Shown here piece by piece: positions 20,101-28,755 of a stretch of 64,000 nucleotides of DNA; position 1 is the stretch's first letter, and each line of letters begins with the position of its first letter. Both the position numbers and the translations under genes were made by a program. Source of the DNA: an uncultured Lysobacteraceae bacterium (GTDB lineage Bacteria > Pseudomonadota > Gammaproteobacteria > Xanthomonadales > Xanthomonadaceae); assembly GCA_902825775.1 (NCBI GenBank), contig CADECF010000004.1, positions 116,365 to 180,364 of the forward strand, read 5' to 3'. The notes below the pieces were generated by a model that was not told the origin of the DNA, searched no databases, and saw only the letters and a program-made list of their open reading frames with translations.

Positions 20101-22100
20101 CCGGCCGCGATGATGGAGACGGGCATCGTGCCCAGGCAGCCGGAGTCGGCTATCGCCGCTCGCATCAGTACGTGGTCGGCCGGCGAATACTGCAGGCCAT
20201 CGCCATAAAGTTCCGAGGCGCCCCCAGCGTCGGCGCAATAGTAAGCTTGCTTGCATATCGCGGGCGCGGCGCAATACCTTGTCGCGAGCGCCAAGTCGAG
20301 CAGGTAATTCGCTCCGTAATGGTCGCTACCTGCGAAACAGGCGACAAACTCGCCTGCGAAAACTTCGCCGGCCGAAGCTAGGCGCTCGTCTGTATCCAGC
20401 ACGCGGATATCGGCCCGTTGCGGAACCTCGGCGGCCAGCCCCGGATCGTCGATCAGAAGCGCCAGCCTCTTGGCGGCATAGGTTTGCCGCTCGTAGGCGG
20501 CTACGATCCGACGCAGCGTGCGCGCGTCCGCGGCCTGGGCCAGCACCGCGACTTTCGGCAGGGCCGGGCGCATCGCGTTACCGAAGACTTTCGCAGCGGC
20601 ATAAGCCAGCCTGTCTTCGTAAGTGTGCTCGGCGAGCACCTTGCGGAGGCCTTGAAGGCGGAACTTGCGGTATTGCGCATCGTCGTCGAGCAAGGGCGAG
20701 AGTCTGCGCCGGGCTTCCGTACCTCGATCGGTGCTGATCACAAGATCGCCGAAGAGAAGCCGCAGGCCGCGCGAGAAATTGCTGACCGTAACCGTATTGC
20801 ATGCGAGCAGGTCGAACACGCGACGCGCGAACATGCTTTGCGACTGCTTTACGGTGTTGATATTGATGCCGTAACGGTAGCCCTTGTAGGCGCGATCGAT
20901 CTCCGCATACGGCAGGCTCCCCTTGATCAAGCGCCTGTAGTTCTCCGGGAATTCGAGTGCGGGATCGTCCTTGCCATGGTTGCGGTCGAAGATGTCGACA
21001 TCGGCCGCTTCTCCCAGTGCGTCCACCAGCGACGCGAAATCGCGCTGGCGCTCTGGATACTTCGAATAGTAGGACCCTGCGAAGCAGAAGCCGCGCTTGC
21101 GCGCGTATTTTTCGATCGGGTTGTTGGAAAGCGGGTCGCAGGCGAAAGGCAGCAGATGGATGCGGTCATGGCCGAGTTCGCGGCGATAGGCGCTGACGCA
21201 ATCGATGTCGGTGGTGAACACATGGTCGAACAACCGCGCCGTCGCCAGGAACACGCTGAAGTGTACGGGATCCTCCTTATTCCAGAACAAGGTCGGTATG
21301 CCCTGCTCGCGGCATGCGCGCACCAGTTCGGCGAGTTCCCTGGAGAGCGGATAGATCTTGCGCACCCAGCGATCGCCGTCGCCGCGCCAAGCCGATTCGA
21401 CCAGAACGATGTGGGGTTTGAATCCGGCGATTTCCTCTTGCCACCCTTCGGGCGTGAGTTGACGAAGCTGGCAGCAATTACGGAAGGATTCGTACGTGAA
21501 ATCATCCATGATCGCTGCGACCCTCAGGTCCGCGACCCTGTCCGGCAAGGCATGGGGAGGCGTCGCCACCGGCGTCGCGCGATTCCGTTCCGCAAGCTGT
21601 GGCGGAATCGGATGCGACACCAACGGCACTGCCGCCGGTGCGATGACGCCCAGGAGCAGATCCGCGCCATCGTCGGCGCTATCGGCGAAGCGCGGATGAC
21701 GCCAGCGTTTCGCCCCGGGATTGGCGAGTTCGGCGACCGCTGCGGTCACGTTGGGCGTGGCGCGCCGCACGGCGCGGCGCCGCAGGCCGTTCATGAATAG
21801 CCGCGTCAGCCTGGCAGGCAGCGCCAGCATGTCGCGTGGCGACCGCATCGCCGATACCAGCGCCATGCCGAGCTGCAGAGAGACGGAACCCTTGAGGAAC
21901 GAGAGCTCCTGGTTGGCGTCGTCCAACCAGCTTTTCAACGTTTCGTTCTGATGGACCAGCCTGCGCTTGTCGTCGGTGAGTTCACGCAACCGCGCCTTCA
22001 ACGCTTTCAGGGTCTCGGGATTCCGCGGACCTTCTGCCGCGTTCCCGCCGGCGAGGCGCGCCTGCTCGCTACCGCCTTCGTTGGATTGATCCTTATGCAT
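17187..22100 (-). CDS. Giant multi-domain glycosyltransferase (three GT-B modules)
   Basis: This 1637-residue protein opens with a coiled coil (about 30-75), then a CgeB-like glycosyltransferase (about 190-510: PTLFWNKEDPVHFSVF, GININTVKQSQSMFARRVFD). A degenerate GT2-like and beta-rich middle follows (about 510-860), with the cysteine cluster CRECPQDACPQC near 684. Two GT4-type modules come next: about 870-1237 (SVIHNVVDDGFF, FLCPSRIDSQGVSRDEAMAS) and about 1255-1637 (VAYAGKFAPLWGIREMLE, LELSTKVLEYGSAGVAALMS). The frame is open a further 1 kb upstream through wecC; the ATG at 22100 was chosen because it starts 23 bases after the wecC stop. It probably builds much of the repeat unit. Confidence 0.82.
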   Translation of the reverse strand: MHKDQSNEGGSEQARLAGGNAAEGPRNPETLKALKARLRELTDDKRRLVHQNETLKSWLDDANQELSFLKGSVSLQLGMALVSAMRSPRDMLALPARLTRLFMNGLRRRAVRRATPNVTAAVAELANPGAKRWRHPRFADSADDGADLLLGVIAPAAVPLVSHPIPPQLAERNRATPVATPPHALPDRVADLRVAAIMDDFTYESFRNCCQLRQLTPEGWQEEIAGFKPHIVLVESAWRGDGDRWVRKIYPLSRELAELVRACREQGIPTLFWNKEDPVHFSVFLATARLFDHVFTTDIDCVSAYRRELGHDRIHLLPFACDPLSNNPIEKYARKRGFCFAGSYYSKYPERQRDFASLVDALGEAADVDIFDRNHGKDDPALEFPENYRRLIKGSLPYAEIDRAYKGYRYGININTVKQSQSMFARRVFDLLACNTVTVSNFSRGLRLLFGDLVISTDRGTEARRRLSPLLDDDAQYRKFRLQGLRKVLAEHTYEDRLAYAAAKVFGNAMRPALPKVAVLAQAADARTLRRIVAAYERQTYAAKRLALLIDDPGLAAEVPQRADIRVLDTDERLASAGEVFAGEFVACFAGSDHYGANYLLDLALATRYCAAPAICKQAYYCADAGGASELYGDGLQYSPADHVLMRAAIADSGCLGTMPVSIIAAGGQGARIDIESMSIDEFNYCRECPQDACPQCDDPVLNTGITLARLQDLAEASPKEEGAQTRNLAGWGPQELTQLFDAGTHAAGRVTVEVAAEGIAIASRLGEDANIYVYADRLVPVDALRGTDGIGRFNMLVSADLLLSVTLIYLDGEQQRIGHVIRACNSNQSVIPPKGTRYVVLGLRVQGAGLATVRALALHHVPPAIDAIAGTADRLVISRKYPAYQDLYNYSFVHGRVVGYRDQGMGADVFRFSDASLAYEEFEGVDVVSGDVGDLSLLLRSNPYRALLIHFMDEQIWSAIQPYIAETQVVVWVHGAEIQPWYRRDFNYADEDQRRRGIQRSDMRMSFWRQMLEDLPPNMHLVFVSEFLARQAMADLGVDVPSDRYSVIHNVVDDGFFSYSEKPDDQRNSILSIRPYHSAAYANDLTVKTILDLSAEPWFDQLEFRLIGDGPLFDQVTEPLRALSNVALEKRFLTRPEIKDAHSRHGVFLCPSRIDSQGVSRDEAMASGLVPVTNAVAAVTEFVDGQVGFLAAAEDWRGLADGIRALHSDPQRFQRMSRAAAAHVRAKSGRAQTLERECALLRGEADTQPIPRAVGRRRVAVYGDINMNLVDGSAIWMASLVRVLAGVEGIEVDLLLKHRLRNVITIGEALEAQSVRLIEPGRGGDTAPLKPFEAADELAAKDAERKYQAVIVRGHEVASAVAETGAFDGRLWCYLTDIPQQEAELDAGWLASLAKIANASRYILCQTTELERFLATQVPAARGKTRLLPPMVPAVPRSAVPRRTDGPLRVAYAGKFAPLWGIREMLETADRLAARGVPVEWHIYGDKIHHPADDPGFRAEVTSRLESTPTVVWHRAMPRREVLEALATMDVGWAWRSLKLEQSTLELSTKVLEYGSAGVAALMSPSATNIAVFGPDYPLYVRDATEAVARLAELAGDRARLDAIRPRVVAAAEAHAYDRIRRDNIEPLLDPVTGGA

Positions 22101-22123
22101 CGATATCGGCCCGACTGTTCCGC

Positions 22124-23416
22124 TCAGGCCCAGAATCCGACGCTGTCGATGACCCGCTTGTCGCTTGGGAAAGCGTGGACGCGGAACGCAGTGTGTCCGA
22201 CCAGCATCAGTACGATGCCGGCGGCGCTCAAGGCATCGGCATGCGACTGCAAATCGAGGCCGATCGCCAGTTCCTGAGGCAACGTATGGGCGTACGGATC
22301 GCTGCAGATCACGCGCCCCGGGTATTCGGCGGTCAGCTGGCGCGCGATCGCCAGCGAAGGGCTCTCGCGGAAATCGTCCACATCGGGTTTGTAGGCAAGG
22401 CCCAGGCAGGCGAGGATCGCCGCAGCGTCGTCGTCGAGATGGCGCCGCGCCCGATCGAGCACGAATTCCGGCTTGGCGTCGTTCACTTCCCGTGCGGTGC
22501 GCATAAGCCGCGCGCGCTCGGGTGCGCTGGCAACGATGAACCAGGGATCGACCGCGATGCAGTGGCCGCCTACGCCCGGGCCCGGCCGCAGGATGGACAC
22601 GCGGGGATGATGGTTCGCAAGGCGGATCACTTCCCACACGTCGATGCTCATGTCTTCGCACACCATCGAAAGCTCGTTGGCGAACGCGATGTTGACGTCG
22701 CGGAATGCGTTTTCGGTCAGCTTGACCATCTCGGCGGTACGGGCGTCCGATACCAGGCACTGACCCCGCACGAACGCCGCGTAAAGCTCGGTGGCCGCGC
22801 GAGCGCAACGCGGGGTCATGCCGCCGATGATCCTGTCGTTTTCGACCAGTTCCTTCAGCATGCGGCCGGGAATGATGCGCTCGGGGCAGTAGGCGATACG
22901 GATGTCCGCCTCTTCGCCCGCATCGTGCGGAAAGCTCAGGTCGCCGCGCTCGGCCGCGAGCAGGCGCGAAAGCATTCCGGTCGTGCCTACCGGCGAGGTG
23001 GACTCGAGGATGATCAGATCGCCCGGCTTGAGTACGGGCGCGATCGACCGCCCCGCCGATTCCACGTAGGAGATATCCGGCGCGTGATCCGGTGCCGGCC
23101 CCGTCGGGGTGGGAACCGCGATGATGAAGGCGTCCGCGGGCACGGGCGTGGTCACGGCGCGCAAATGGCCCGAAGCCACGCAACGTTCTACCAAGGCGTC
23201 GAGATCGCCTTCTTCGATATGCGGCTTTCCCGCATTGATGGAATCCACAGCGCGGCGGCTGGTGTCCACGCCCACCACGCGTTTGCCGCTGGCGGCGAAC
23301 ATCGCAGCCGTCGGCAGGCCGATATAGCCCAGCCCGATCACAGAAACGGCCGCGCGCGAACCCGATCCGGACTCGTTAGCGTCGATAAGGATTTGCTTGT
23401 CGTCAGTGGGGGGCAT
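22124..23416 (-). CDS. wecC: UDP-N-acetyl-D-mannosamine dehydrogenase (UDP-sugar 6-dehydrogenase family)
   Basis: The enzyme oxidises UDP-ManNAc to UDP-ManNAcA with NAD. The Rossmann motif VIGLGYIGLPTAAMFA is near residue 25, the catalytic-domain signature ESTSPVGTTGML is near 136, and the central domain shows KLTENAFRDVNIAFANEL near 230 and GGHCIAVDPWF near 283. At 430 residues it fits WecC. The start at 23416 has a purine-rich AAGAG upstream and overlaps the preceding gene by 14 bases. The nearby wecB supports UDP-ManNAc as substrate over UDP-Glc or UDP-GlcNAc, though Ugd-type substrates cannot be excluded by eye. Confidence 0.88.
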   Translation of the reverse strand: MPPTDDKQILIDANESGSGSRAAVSVIGLGYIGLPTAAMFAASGKRVVGVDTSRRAVDSINAGKPHIEEGDLDALVERCVASGHLRAVTTPVPADAFIIAVPTPTGPAPDHAPDISYVESAGRSIAPVLKPGDLIILESTSPVGTTGMLSRLLAAERGDLSFPHDAGEEADIRIAYCPERIIPGRMLKELVENDRIIGGMTPRCARAATELYAAFVRGQCLVSDARTAEMVKLTENAFRDVNIAFANELSMVCEDMSIDVWEVIRLANHHPRVSILRPGPGVGGHCIAVDPWFIVASAPERARLMRTAREVNDAKPEFVLDRARRHLDDDAAAILACLGLAYKPDVDDFRESPSLAIARQLTAEYPGRVICSDPYAHTLPQELAIGLDLQSHADALSAAGIVLMLVGHTAFRVHAFPSDKRVIDSVGFWA

Positions 23417-24746
23417 GGATCGCTCTTGGTTGCACTTCAGAATGCGCGCGGCGCACCGCGTCCACCAGTACCGTCTCGCACTGTTCCGCGATACGGTCCC
23501 ATCGAAACTGCGCAATCAGGTCTTCGTCCCGCCGCAGGTCGGCGCCGGCGCGGCCGGCAGCTCTCTTTTCGTCGCGCAGCCGGGCGACTGCTGCGCAGAT
23601 CGACGCCTGAGCATTGTCGCAGACCAGGCCGGCCCGGGCGTTCTTGAGCAGCTGCGCCGCATAATCGTCGCCGGGACCCAGATGGAGTACCGGCCTTCCG
23701 CTGCCTAGATATTCGAACAGCTTGCCTGGAATCTGCGCAGGATCGATGTTGCCGATATTGACCATCACATCGGCGCACCGCTGCAGCGCCAGAACCTCGG
23801 TGTGGCGGAGAAAACCCAGCAAACGCAGTTGCTCGGGATGGCATTCGGCCAGTTCGGCTATTTGCGCGGGCACTTTCATCGAAGCAATCGACAGACGAAC
23901 GCCCGGCGTGGCCAGTACCGCTTCCACCAGCGCTTCGGGCTTGCGAAACCGGTAGAAGCTGCCCGTATACAGCAGCTCCAAGCGGTCGTCGCGAAACATC
24001 GTGGAGAAATCGGCCTGCGCGACGGGCACGGCGTCGTACCCCTGGGACAGAACCGCACATGCGCCGCGCGCGCTGCCGTGGCGGCGACGCAGCAACTCGC
24101 ACGTCGCCTGCGTCGTGACCGTGACGGCATCGGCCGTTGCCCAAACTTTCCGCTCCAGCCATCGCGCGTGCAGACGCCAGCGCCTGGGCGTATAGGTGGC
24201 CAGCACGGGATCGCCCAGATCGGCGACCCATGGAATGCCGAGCTGCGAGGCGAGCAGGCCTGCCCGCAAGGTGTTCGCCGGCTCATGGGAAGTCACCACC
24301 ACATCCGGCGGCGATTCGGCGATCGACGCCGTGAGCGCGCGCCTCATATAGGGCGTCCATTCCCCGCGTATATCCGGAAACAAGGCGTAACCGGCGGCCT
24401 GTTTGATGCGATGGAACAACCGACCTTTCCAGTTCAGGCGCGTCTGCGGCGCGCGCGGCGCGCCGCCGCGCCGCGCCGTTTCGCCGCCCGCGTCCGAACG
24501 CAACGCCGGCGCGCTTCCGGAATGCTTGGCGCGTTTGGTCACCCAGCCGACGAGCGGCCCCGCATGGATCCGACGCACGCGCACGCCATCGGTCGGCGGC
24601 AGTCCCGCGCCGTCCCCGGGCAGCTCCGGTGCCAGGACCTGTACCTCATGGCCCCGGGCGGCGAGCGCGGCGGACAGATAAGCCCAGCGCAAGGATTGCG
24701 GAGAAGGACTCGGGGGGAACTCGTAGGCGACGAGCATGATGCGCAT
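23403..24746 (-). CDS. GT4 family glycosyltransferase
   Basis: This 447-residue GT-B enzyme begins MRIMLVAYEFPPSPSPQSLR, a classical family 4 N-terminus. Acceptor-side residues GIPWVADLGDP follow near 200, and the donor half shows LLYTGSFYRFRKPEALVEA near 290 and IPGKLFEYLGSGRPVLHLG near 365. The start at 24746 was chosen over upstream in-frame codons because it gives the family N-terminus ten bases after wecB. It likely adds one sugar of the repeat unit. Confidence 0.82.
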   Translation of the reverse strand: MRIMLVAYEFPPSPSPQSLRWAYLSAALAARGHEVQVLAPELPGDGAGLPPTDGVRVRRIHAGPLVGWVTKRAKHSGSAPALRSDAGGETARRGGAPRAPQTRLNWKGRLFHRIKQAAGYALFPDIRGEWTPYMRRALTASIAESPPDVVVTSHEPANTLRAGLLASQLGIPWVADLGDPVLATYTPRRWRLHARWLERKVWATADAVTVTTQATCELLRRRHGSARGACAVLSQGYDAVPVAQADFSTMFRDDRLELLYTGSFYRFRKPEALVEAVLATPGVRLSIASMKVPAQIAELAECHPEQLRLLGFLRHTEVLALQRCADVMVNIGNIDPAQIPGKLFEYLGSGRPVLHLGPGDDYAAQLLKNARAGLVCDNAQASICAAVARLRDEKRAAGRAGADLRRDEDLIAQFRWDRIAEQCETVLVDAVRRAHSEVQPRAIHAPH

Positions 24747-24756
24747 CACCGCGTTC

Positions 24757-25869
24757 TCAATCGAACAGGTCGCGATGCAGGATGGAAACGATGCGCGCCG
24801 AAGCGTGGCCGTCGCCGTACGGGGATACGCCCTTGGCCATCGCGCGATAGGCTTCGGCGTTCTGCAACAGTTCGTCGGTCGCTGACACGATCGCCTCGCA
24901 TACCGGGCCCACAAGCTTGACCACGCCCTGCTCGACGGCCTCGGGCCGTTCGGTCTCGCGACGCATGACCAGCACCGGCTTGCCCAGTGCCGGCGCTTCC
25001 TCCTGCACGCCGCCCGAGTCGGTGAGGATGATCTCGGCTCGCTTCATCGCCGCCACGAACGGCAGGTAATCCAGCGGCTGGCATAGCGTGATCCGCGGAT
25101 GGTCCGCTAGCCGCGCGCGCGCGACGTCGGCCACGTTGGGGTTCGGATGCACGGGATAGAGGATCCTCACCTGCGGATGCCGGTCGGCGATCGTGCGGAT
25201 GGCGCGGCATATCTCCAAGAAAGGCTCGCCGAAATTCTCGCGCCTGTGCGCGGTGACCAGGATCAGGCGCTCATCGGCCGCCACTTCGGTAGGCGGTGGC
25301 AAGTCGCGCGCGACCACATCAATCAACGCGTCGATCACCGTATTGCCGGTGACGTGGATCGAAGACTGCGCGAAGCCTTCGCGCAGGAGGTTGGCTTCCG
25401 AGCTTGCGGTCGGCGCGAAGTGCCAACGCGACAGACGACCCGCGATCACCCGGTTCATCTCTTCCGGAAAAGGGTTCCGGAGGTCTCCCGTGCGCAGCCC
25501 GGCTTCCACGTGGCCGACCGGAATGCCACGGTAGAAGGCGGCCATCGCAGCGGTCATCACCGTCGTGGTATCACCCTGCACGAGCAATGCGTCCGGATCT
25601 TCCGCCGCCAGCACGCCGTCCAGTTCGCCCAGCAATCGCGCGGTGAGTTCGGGCAGGCTCTGGTTGGGGCGCATGACGTTCATGTCCACGTCCGGAACGA
25701 TGCCGAACACGTTCAGCACCTGATCCAGCATTTGCCGGTGCTGCGCCGTGGCCAGCACGCGTACCTCGGCCCACGGGGCCTCTCGCAAGGCAAGGATGAC
25801 GGGCGCCATTTTGATGGCTTCCGGCCGCGTGCCGACGACGCACAGGATTCTTTTTTTCGATCGCTTCAT
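24757..25869 (-). CDS. wecB: UDP-N-acetylglucosamine 2-epimerase (non-hydrolysing)
   Basis: WecB interconverts UDP-GlcNAc and UDP-ManNAc. Family hallmarks are CVVGTRPEAIKMAPVI near residue 10, VQGDTTTVMTAAMAAFY near 95, GHVEAGLRTGDLRNPFPEE near 117 and LTDSGGVQEEAPALGKP near 285. The 370-residue length is normal. The start at 25869 overlaps the wzt stop (ATGA). Together with wecC downstream it provides UDP-ManNAcA for the exported glycan. Confidence 0.95.
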   Translation of the reverse strand: MKRSKKRILCVVGTRPEAIKMAPVILALREAPWAEVRVLATAQHRQMLDQVLNVFGIVPDVDMNVMRPNQSLPELTARLLGELDGVLAAEDPDALLVQGDTTTVMTAAMAAFYRGIPVGHVEAGLRTGDLRNPFPEEMNRVIAGRLSRWHFAPTASSEANLLREGFAQSSIHVTGNTVIDALIDVVARDLPPPTEVAADERLILVTAHRRENFGEPFLEICRAIRTIADRHPQVRILYPVHPNPNVADVARARLADHPRITLCQPLDYLPFVAAMKRAEIILTDSGGVQEEAPALGKPVLVMRRETERPEAVEQGVVKLVGPVCEAIVSATDELLQNAEAYRAMAKGVSPYGDGHASARIVSILHRDLFD

Positions 25870-26690
25870 TCTTGGGTATTGGATTCGATGTTGGCGTGAG
25901 CGGACAGAATGGGGTCTTCCGTCTTCCTCGCGATGTAAAGAGGATCGGACTGATAGATTTTCTTGTATTCCGCGATCGCGGACGTAAGGTCGCCGAAGTA
26001 CACCGAGCCGCCGTGGTCGATCACCAGCCCCTTGTTGCAGACCTTCCGCAACAGCTGGAAATTGTGGCTGGCTAGCACGACGATCTTGCTGCCCTCGACT
26101 CGGTCGGTCATGCGCCTTCGGGCCTTTTCGACGAAGGCGGCATCGCCTGCGCCCAGCCATTCGTCCAGCAGCATGATGTCGTGCTGCACCGCCGTCGAAA
26201 TCGCGAATCCCAACCTCATGCGCTGGCCGGAGGACAGGGTCAGGAGACGATGGTTCAGGACATCGCGCAATTCGGCGAAATCCAGGATAGAGCCCATCAG
26301 CCCCTGTATCTGCGACGCCCGCATCCCCATGGCGATCGCGCGCAGGAAGACGTTCTCGCGCACCGTCGCTTCCTGGTTGAAGCCCAAGCCCAGGTTCAGT
26401 AACGCCTGCCTCGAACCCTGGATATCCAGCACGCCGTGGGTAGGCTGGAACGCGCCGGTCAGAATGCGCAGCAGCGTTGTCTTGCCGGCGCCGTTGCGTC
26501 CCATGATTGCAATGCGGTCGCCCTCCCGGGCTTCGAAACTGATGCCGTGGAGCAAGGTTCTCCACTCGCGGCGCGAACGCGTGAATGCTGCAGTGGCAAG
26601 TGTCGAATAGAGCGATTGCTTCAACCTTTCGGTCTGGAGGAAATGCGGTACTTGCAGCCCGATGTCGCGGGCGACGATATGCGCGCTCAT
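25866..26690 (-). CDS. wzt: Polysaccharide ABC exporter ATP-binding protein (Wzt-like)
   Basis: This 274-residue ATPase energises export of a lipid-linked polysaccharide. It shows Walker A GRNGAGKTT near residue 68, the ABC signature TLSSGQRMRL near 161, Walker B DIMLLDEW near 183 and the switch histidine in VLASHN near 214. The N-terminal extension before the core is typical of Wzt. It lacks the extra C-terminal carbohydrate-binding domain found in long Wzt proteins such as E. coli O8/O9a, so chain termination is probably not sensed by Wzt. The start at 26690 follows wzm by four bases. Confidence 0.9.
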   Translation of the reverse strand: MSAHIVARDIGLQVPHFLQTERLKQSLYSTLATAAFTRSRREWRTLLHGISFEAREGDRIAIMGRNGAGKTTLLRILTGAFQPTHGVLDIQGSRQALLNLGLGFNQEATVRENVFLRAIAMGMRASQIQGLMGSILDFAELRDVLNHRLLTLSSGQRMRLGFAISTAVQHDIMLLDEWLGAGDAAFVEKARRRMTDRVEGSKIVVLASHNFQLLRKVCNKGLVIDHGGSVYFGDLTSAIAEYKKIYQSDPLYIARKTEDPILSAHANIESNTQE

Positions 26691-26694
26691 GCTG

Positions 26695-27501
26695 TCAGAC
26701 CCAGATCGGCACGTAACGCGCGTAACGGCCGTAAAGCCATGCCGCCAGGGGCCAGCCGAGCGCGGCCATGACCACCGCATAGACGATCGACGCCATTTCA
26801 GGCATGGCGCCAAGCACCGGCGCCCGCACGATGTCGATGAGATGGAACGCGGGGTTCACGCGCACGAGCACGCCGCGCAGCGTGTCCGGAGGGAAACGGT
26901 CGACCGTCCAGAGCACGGGTGTGATCAGGAAGCCGACGACCATCACCGTACCCATGACCTCGTGCGACTCGCGATAGCGGGCGCCCACTAGCGCAAGGCA
27001 GACCGAAATCCACGCCAGGTTGATCACCAGCAGCGGCAGCGTCACCAGCATCGTGAGCATGCGGATCACGCTCATCTCCGGCGACCAGAGCATGACTCCG
27101 AACACCACGATCATGCCGAATACCAACTGGTAGCCCGCCTTGGAGAACGAACGGAGCACGAAGTCGGTGAGCCGCGTATGGCCGTCCATGATGAACGCCT
27201 TATGCGTGGTGAACACGCTCACCGAATCATTGACGATCTGCAGCATGAATCGCCAGACCACATAGCCTACGCCCAGATACGGCAGGTACTGGGCCGCAGG
27301 ATGCCGCATCAGATGCGAATACACGTTGCCCAGCACCAGCAGGAACATGGCCGATGGCGCCAGGAACCACAGGAATCCCAAACGCGTCCTGCGGTGTCGG
27401 GTGGCGACATCGAGCCAACTGGCGTAGGCCCAGAATTCGGGCTCTTTCAGGCTGTCCGCGAATTGTCTCAGTAGGTTCTTGCTTACCGGACGGATCGGCA
27501 T
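26695..27501 (-). CDS. wzm: Polysaccharide ABC exporter permease (Wzm-like, ABC-2 family)
   Basis: This 268-residue inner-membrane protein pairs with Wzt to move lipid-linked O-antigen or capsule glycan across the membrane. The N-terminal amphipathic segment (EFWAYASWLDVATRHRRTRL) leads into about six hydrophobic helices, with LGFLWFLAPSAMFLLVLGNV as the first, a typical ABC-2 layout. A GGAGG lies about ten bases before the ATG. The gene begins six bases after the stop of the cystathionine lyase gene, so it may share its transcript. Confidence 0.88.
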   Translation of the reverse strand: MPIRPVSKNLLRQFADSLKEPEFWAYASWLDVATRHRRTRLGFLWFLAPSAMFLLVLGNVYSHLMRHPAAQYLPYLGVGYVVWRFMLQIVNDSVSVFTTHKAFIMDGHTRLTDFVLRSFSKAGYQLVFGMIVVFGVMLWSPEMSVIRMLTMLVTLPLLVINLAWISVCLALVGARYRESHEVMGTVMVVGFLITPVLWTVDRFPPDTLRGVLVRVNPAFHLIDIVRAPVLGAMPEMASIVYAVVMAALGWPLAAWLYGRYARYVPIWV

Positions 27502-27507
27502 GGTCCG

Positions 27508-28695
27508 TCAAGCCTCCAACGCATCGGATAATGCGGCGCGCAGGTCGTCGAGCGACTCTATGCCCACGCTCAAACGCACCAGATTGTCCGCAATGCCCAG
27601 GGCCGCGCGCCTGTCGGGGGGAATCGACGCATGCGTCATCACCGCCGGATGGTTGATCAGGCTTTCCACGCCGCCCAGCGACTCGGCCAACGTGAACAGT
27701 CGCGTGCGCTCGCACAGACGTTTGGCGGCTTCGAACCCGCCTTTCAGCGCGATCGAGATGATGCCGCCGAAGCCGTCCATCTGGCGCTTGGCCAGCGCAT
27801 GCTGCGGGTGCGATGCGAGACCGGGGTAGATCACGCTCGCGATCGCCTCGTGCCCTTGCAGCCATTCGGCAAGCGCCTGCGCGTTCTCGCAATGCGCGCG
27901 CATGCGCAGATGCAAGGTTTTCAGGCCGCGCAAAGCGAGGAAACTGTCGAACGGGCCTTGCACGGCGCCGATCGAGTTCTGCAGGAAGGCCATCTGTTCG
28001 GCGAGCGCGGCGTTGTCGCCGACCACGGCGATGCCGCCGACCATGTCGGAGTGGCCGTTGAGGTATTTGGTGGCCGAGTGCACGACGATGTCCGCGCCGT
28101 GCTCTAGCGGGCGCTGCAGGATCGGCGAGGCGAAGGTGTTGTCGACCACCATCAGCAGGCCGCGCTTCTTCGCGATCGCCGAGATCGCGGCCAGATCGAC
28201 GATCTTCAGCATCGGGTTGGTCGGGGTCTCGACCCAGACCATGCGGGTATCGGGACGGATCGCGGCCTCGAACGCGGCCGGATCGGTCAGGTCGACGAAG
28301 CTGAAATCCAGGCCCGCCGAGCGGCGGCGCACGCGCTCGAACAGGCGGAAGCTGCCGCCGTAAAGGTCGTCCATCGCCACCACATGGCTGCCGCTGTCCA
28401 GCAGCTCCAGCACGGTCGACGTCGCCGCCATGCCCGAAGCGAAAGCGAAGCCCCGGCTGCCGCCCTCCAGGGCCGCCACGCAACGCTCGTAGGCGAAGCG
28501 GGTGGGATTGTGGGTGCGGGAATACTCGAAACCCTGGTGCACGCCAGGGCTGGCCTGGGCATAGGTGCTGGTGGCGTAGATGGGCGGCATTACGGCCCCG
28601 GTGGTGGGGTCCGGGGCTTGGCCGCCATGGATCGCCAGCGTGCCCAGGCCCGGCCGGGACGCGCCGGGGGAAGCGTCGCCGTTATGTTCGTTCAC
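27508..28695 (-). CDS. Cystathionine gamma-lyase/synthase, PLP-dependent
   Basis: This is a Cys/Met metabolism PLP enzyme. The PLP lysine lies in HSATKYLNGHSDM (about residue 210), with family segments THNPTRFAYERCVAALEGG, ETPTNPMLKIVDL and SLGGVESLINHPAVMTH. Standing just after cystathionine beta-synthase it probably cleaves cystathionine to cysteine (reverse transsulfuration), but gamma-synthase activity cannot be excluded by eye. GTG at 28695 was chosen as start because AAGGA lies eight to ten bases upstream; an in-frame ATG at 28731 has no Shine-Dalgarno. The product is 395 residues. Confidence 0.88.
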   Translation of the reverse strand: MNEHNGDASPGASRPGLGTLAIHGGQAPDPTTGAVMPPIYATSTYAQASPGVHQGFEYSRTHNPTRFAYERCVAALEGGSRGFAFASGMAATSTVLELLDSGSHVVAMDDLYGGSFRLFERVRRRSAGLDFSFVDLTDPAAFEAAIRPDTRMVWVETPTNPMLKIVDLAAISAIAKKRGLLMVVDNTFASPILQRPLEHGADIVVHSATKYLNGHSDMVGGIAVVGDNAALAEQMAFLQNSIGAVQGPFDSFLALRGLKTLHLRMRAHCENAQALAEWLQGHEAIASVIYPGLASHPQHALAKRQMDGFGGIISIALKGGFEAAKRLCERTRLFTLAESLGGVESLINHPAVMTHASIPPDRRAALGIADNLVRLSVGIESLDDLRAALSDALEA

Positions 28696-28755
28696 GTTGT
28701 TTTCCTTGAATCGCTGGGCCGATTCTAACATCCGGGCTATTCGGCCCGACCCTGC

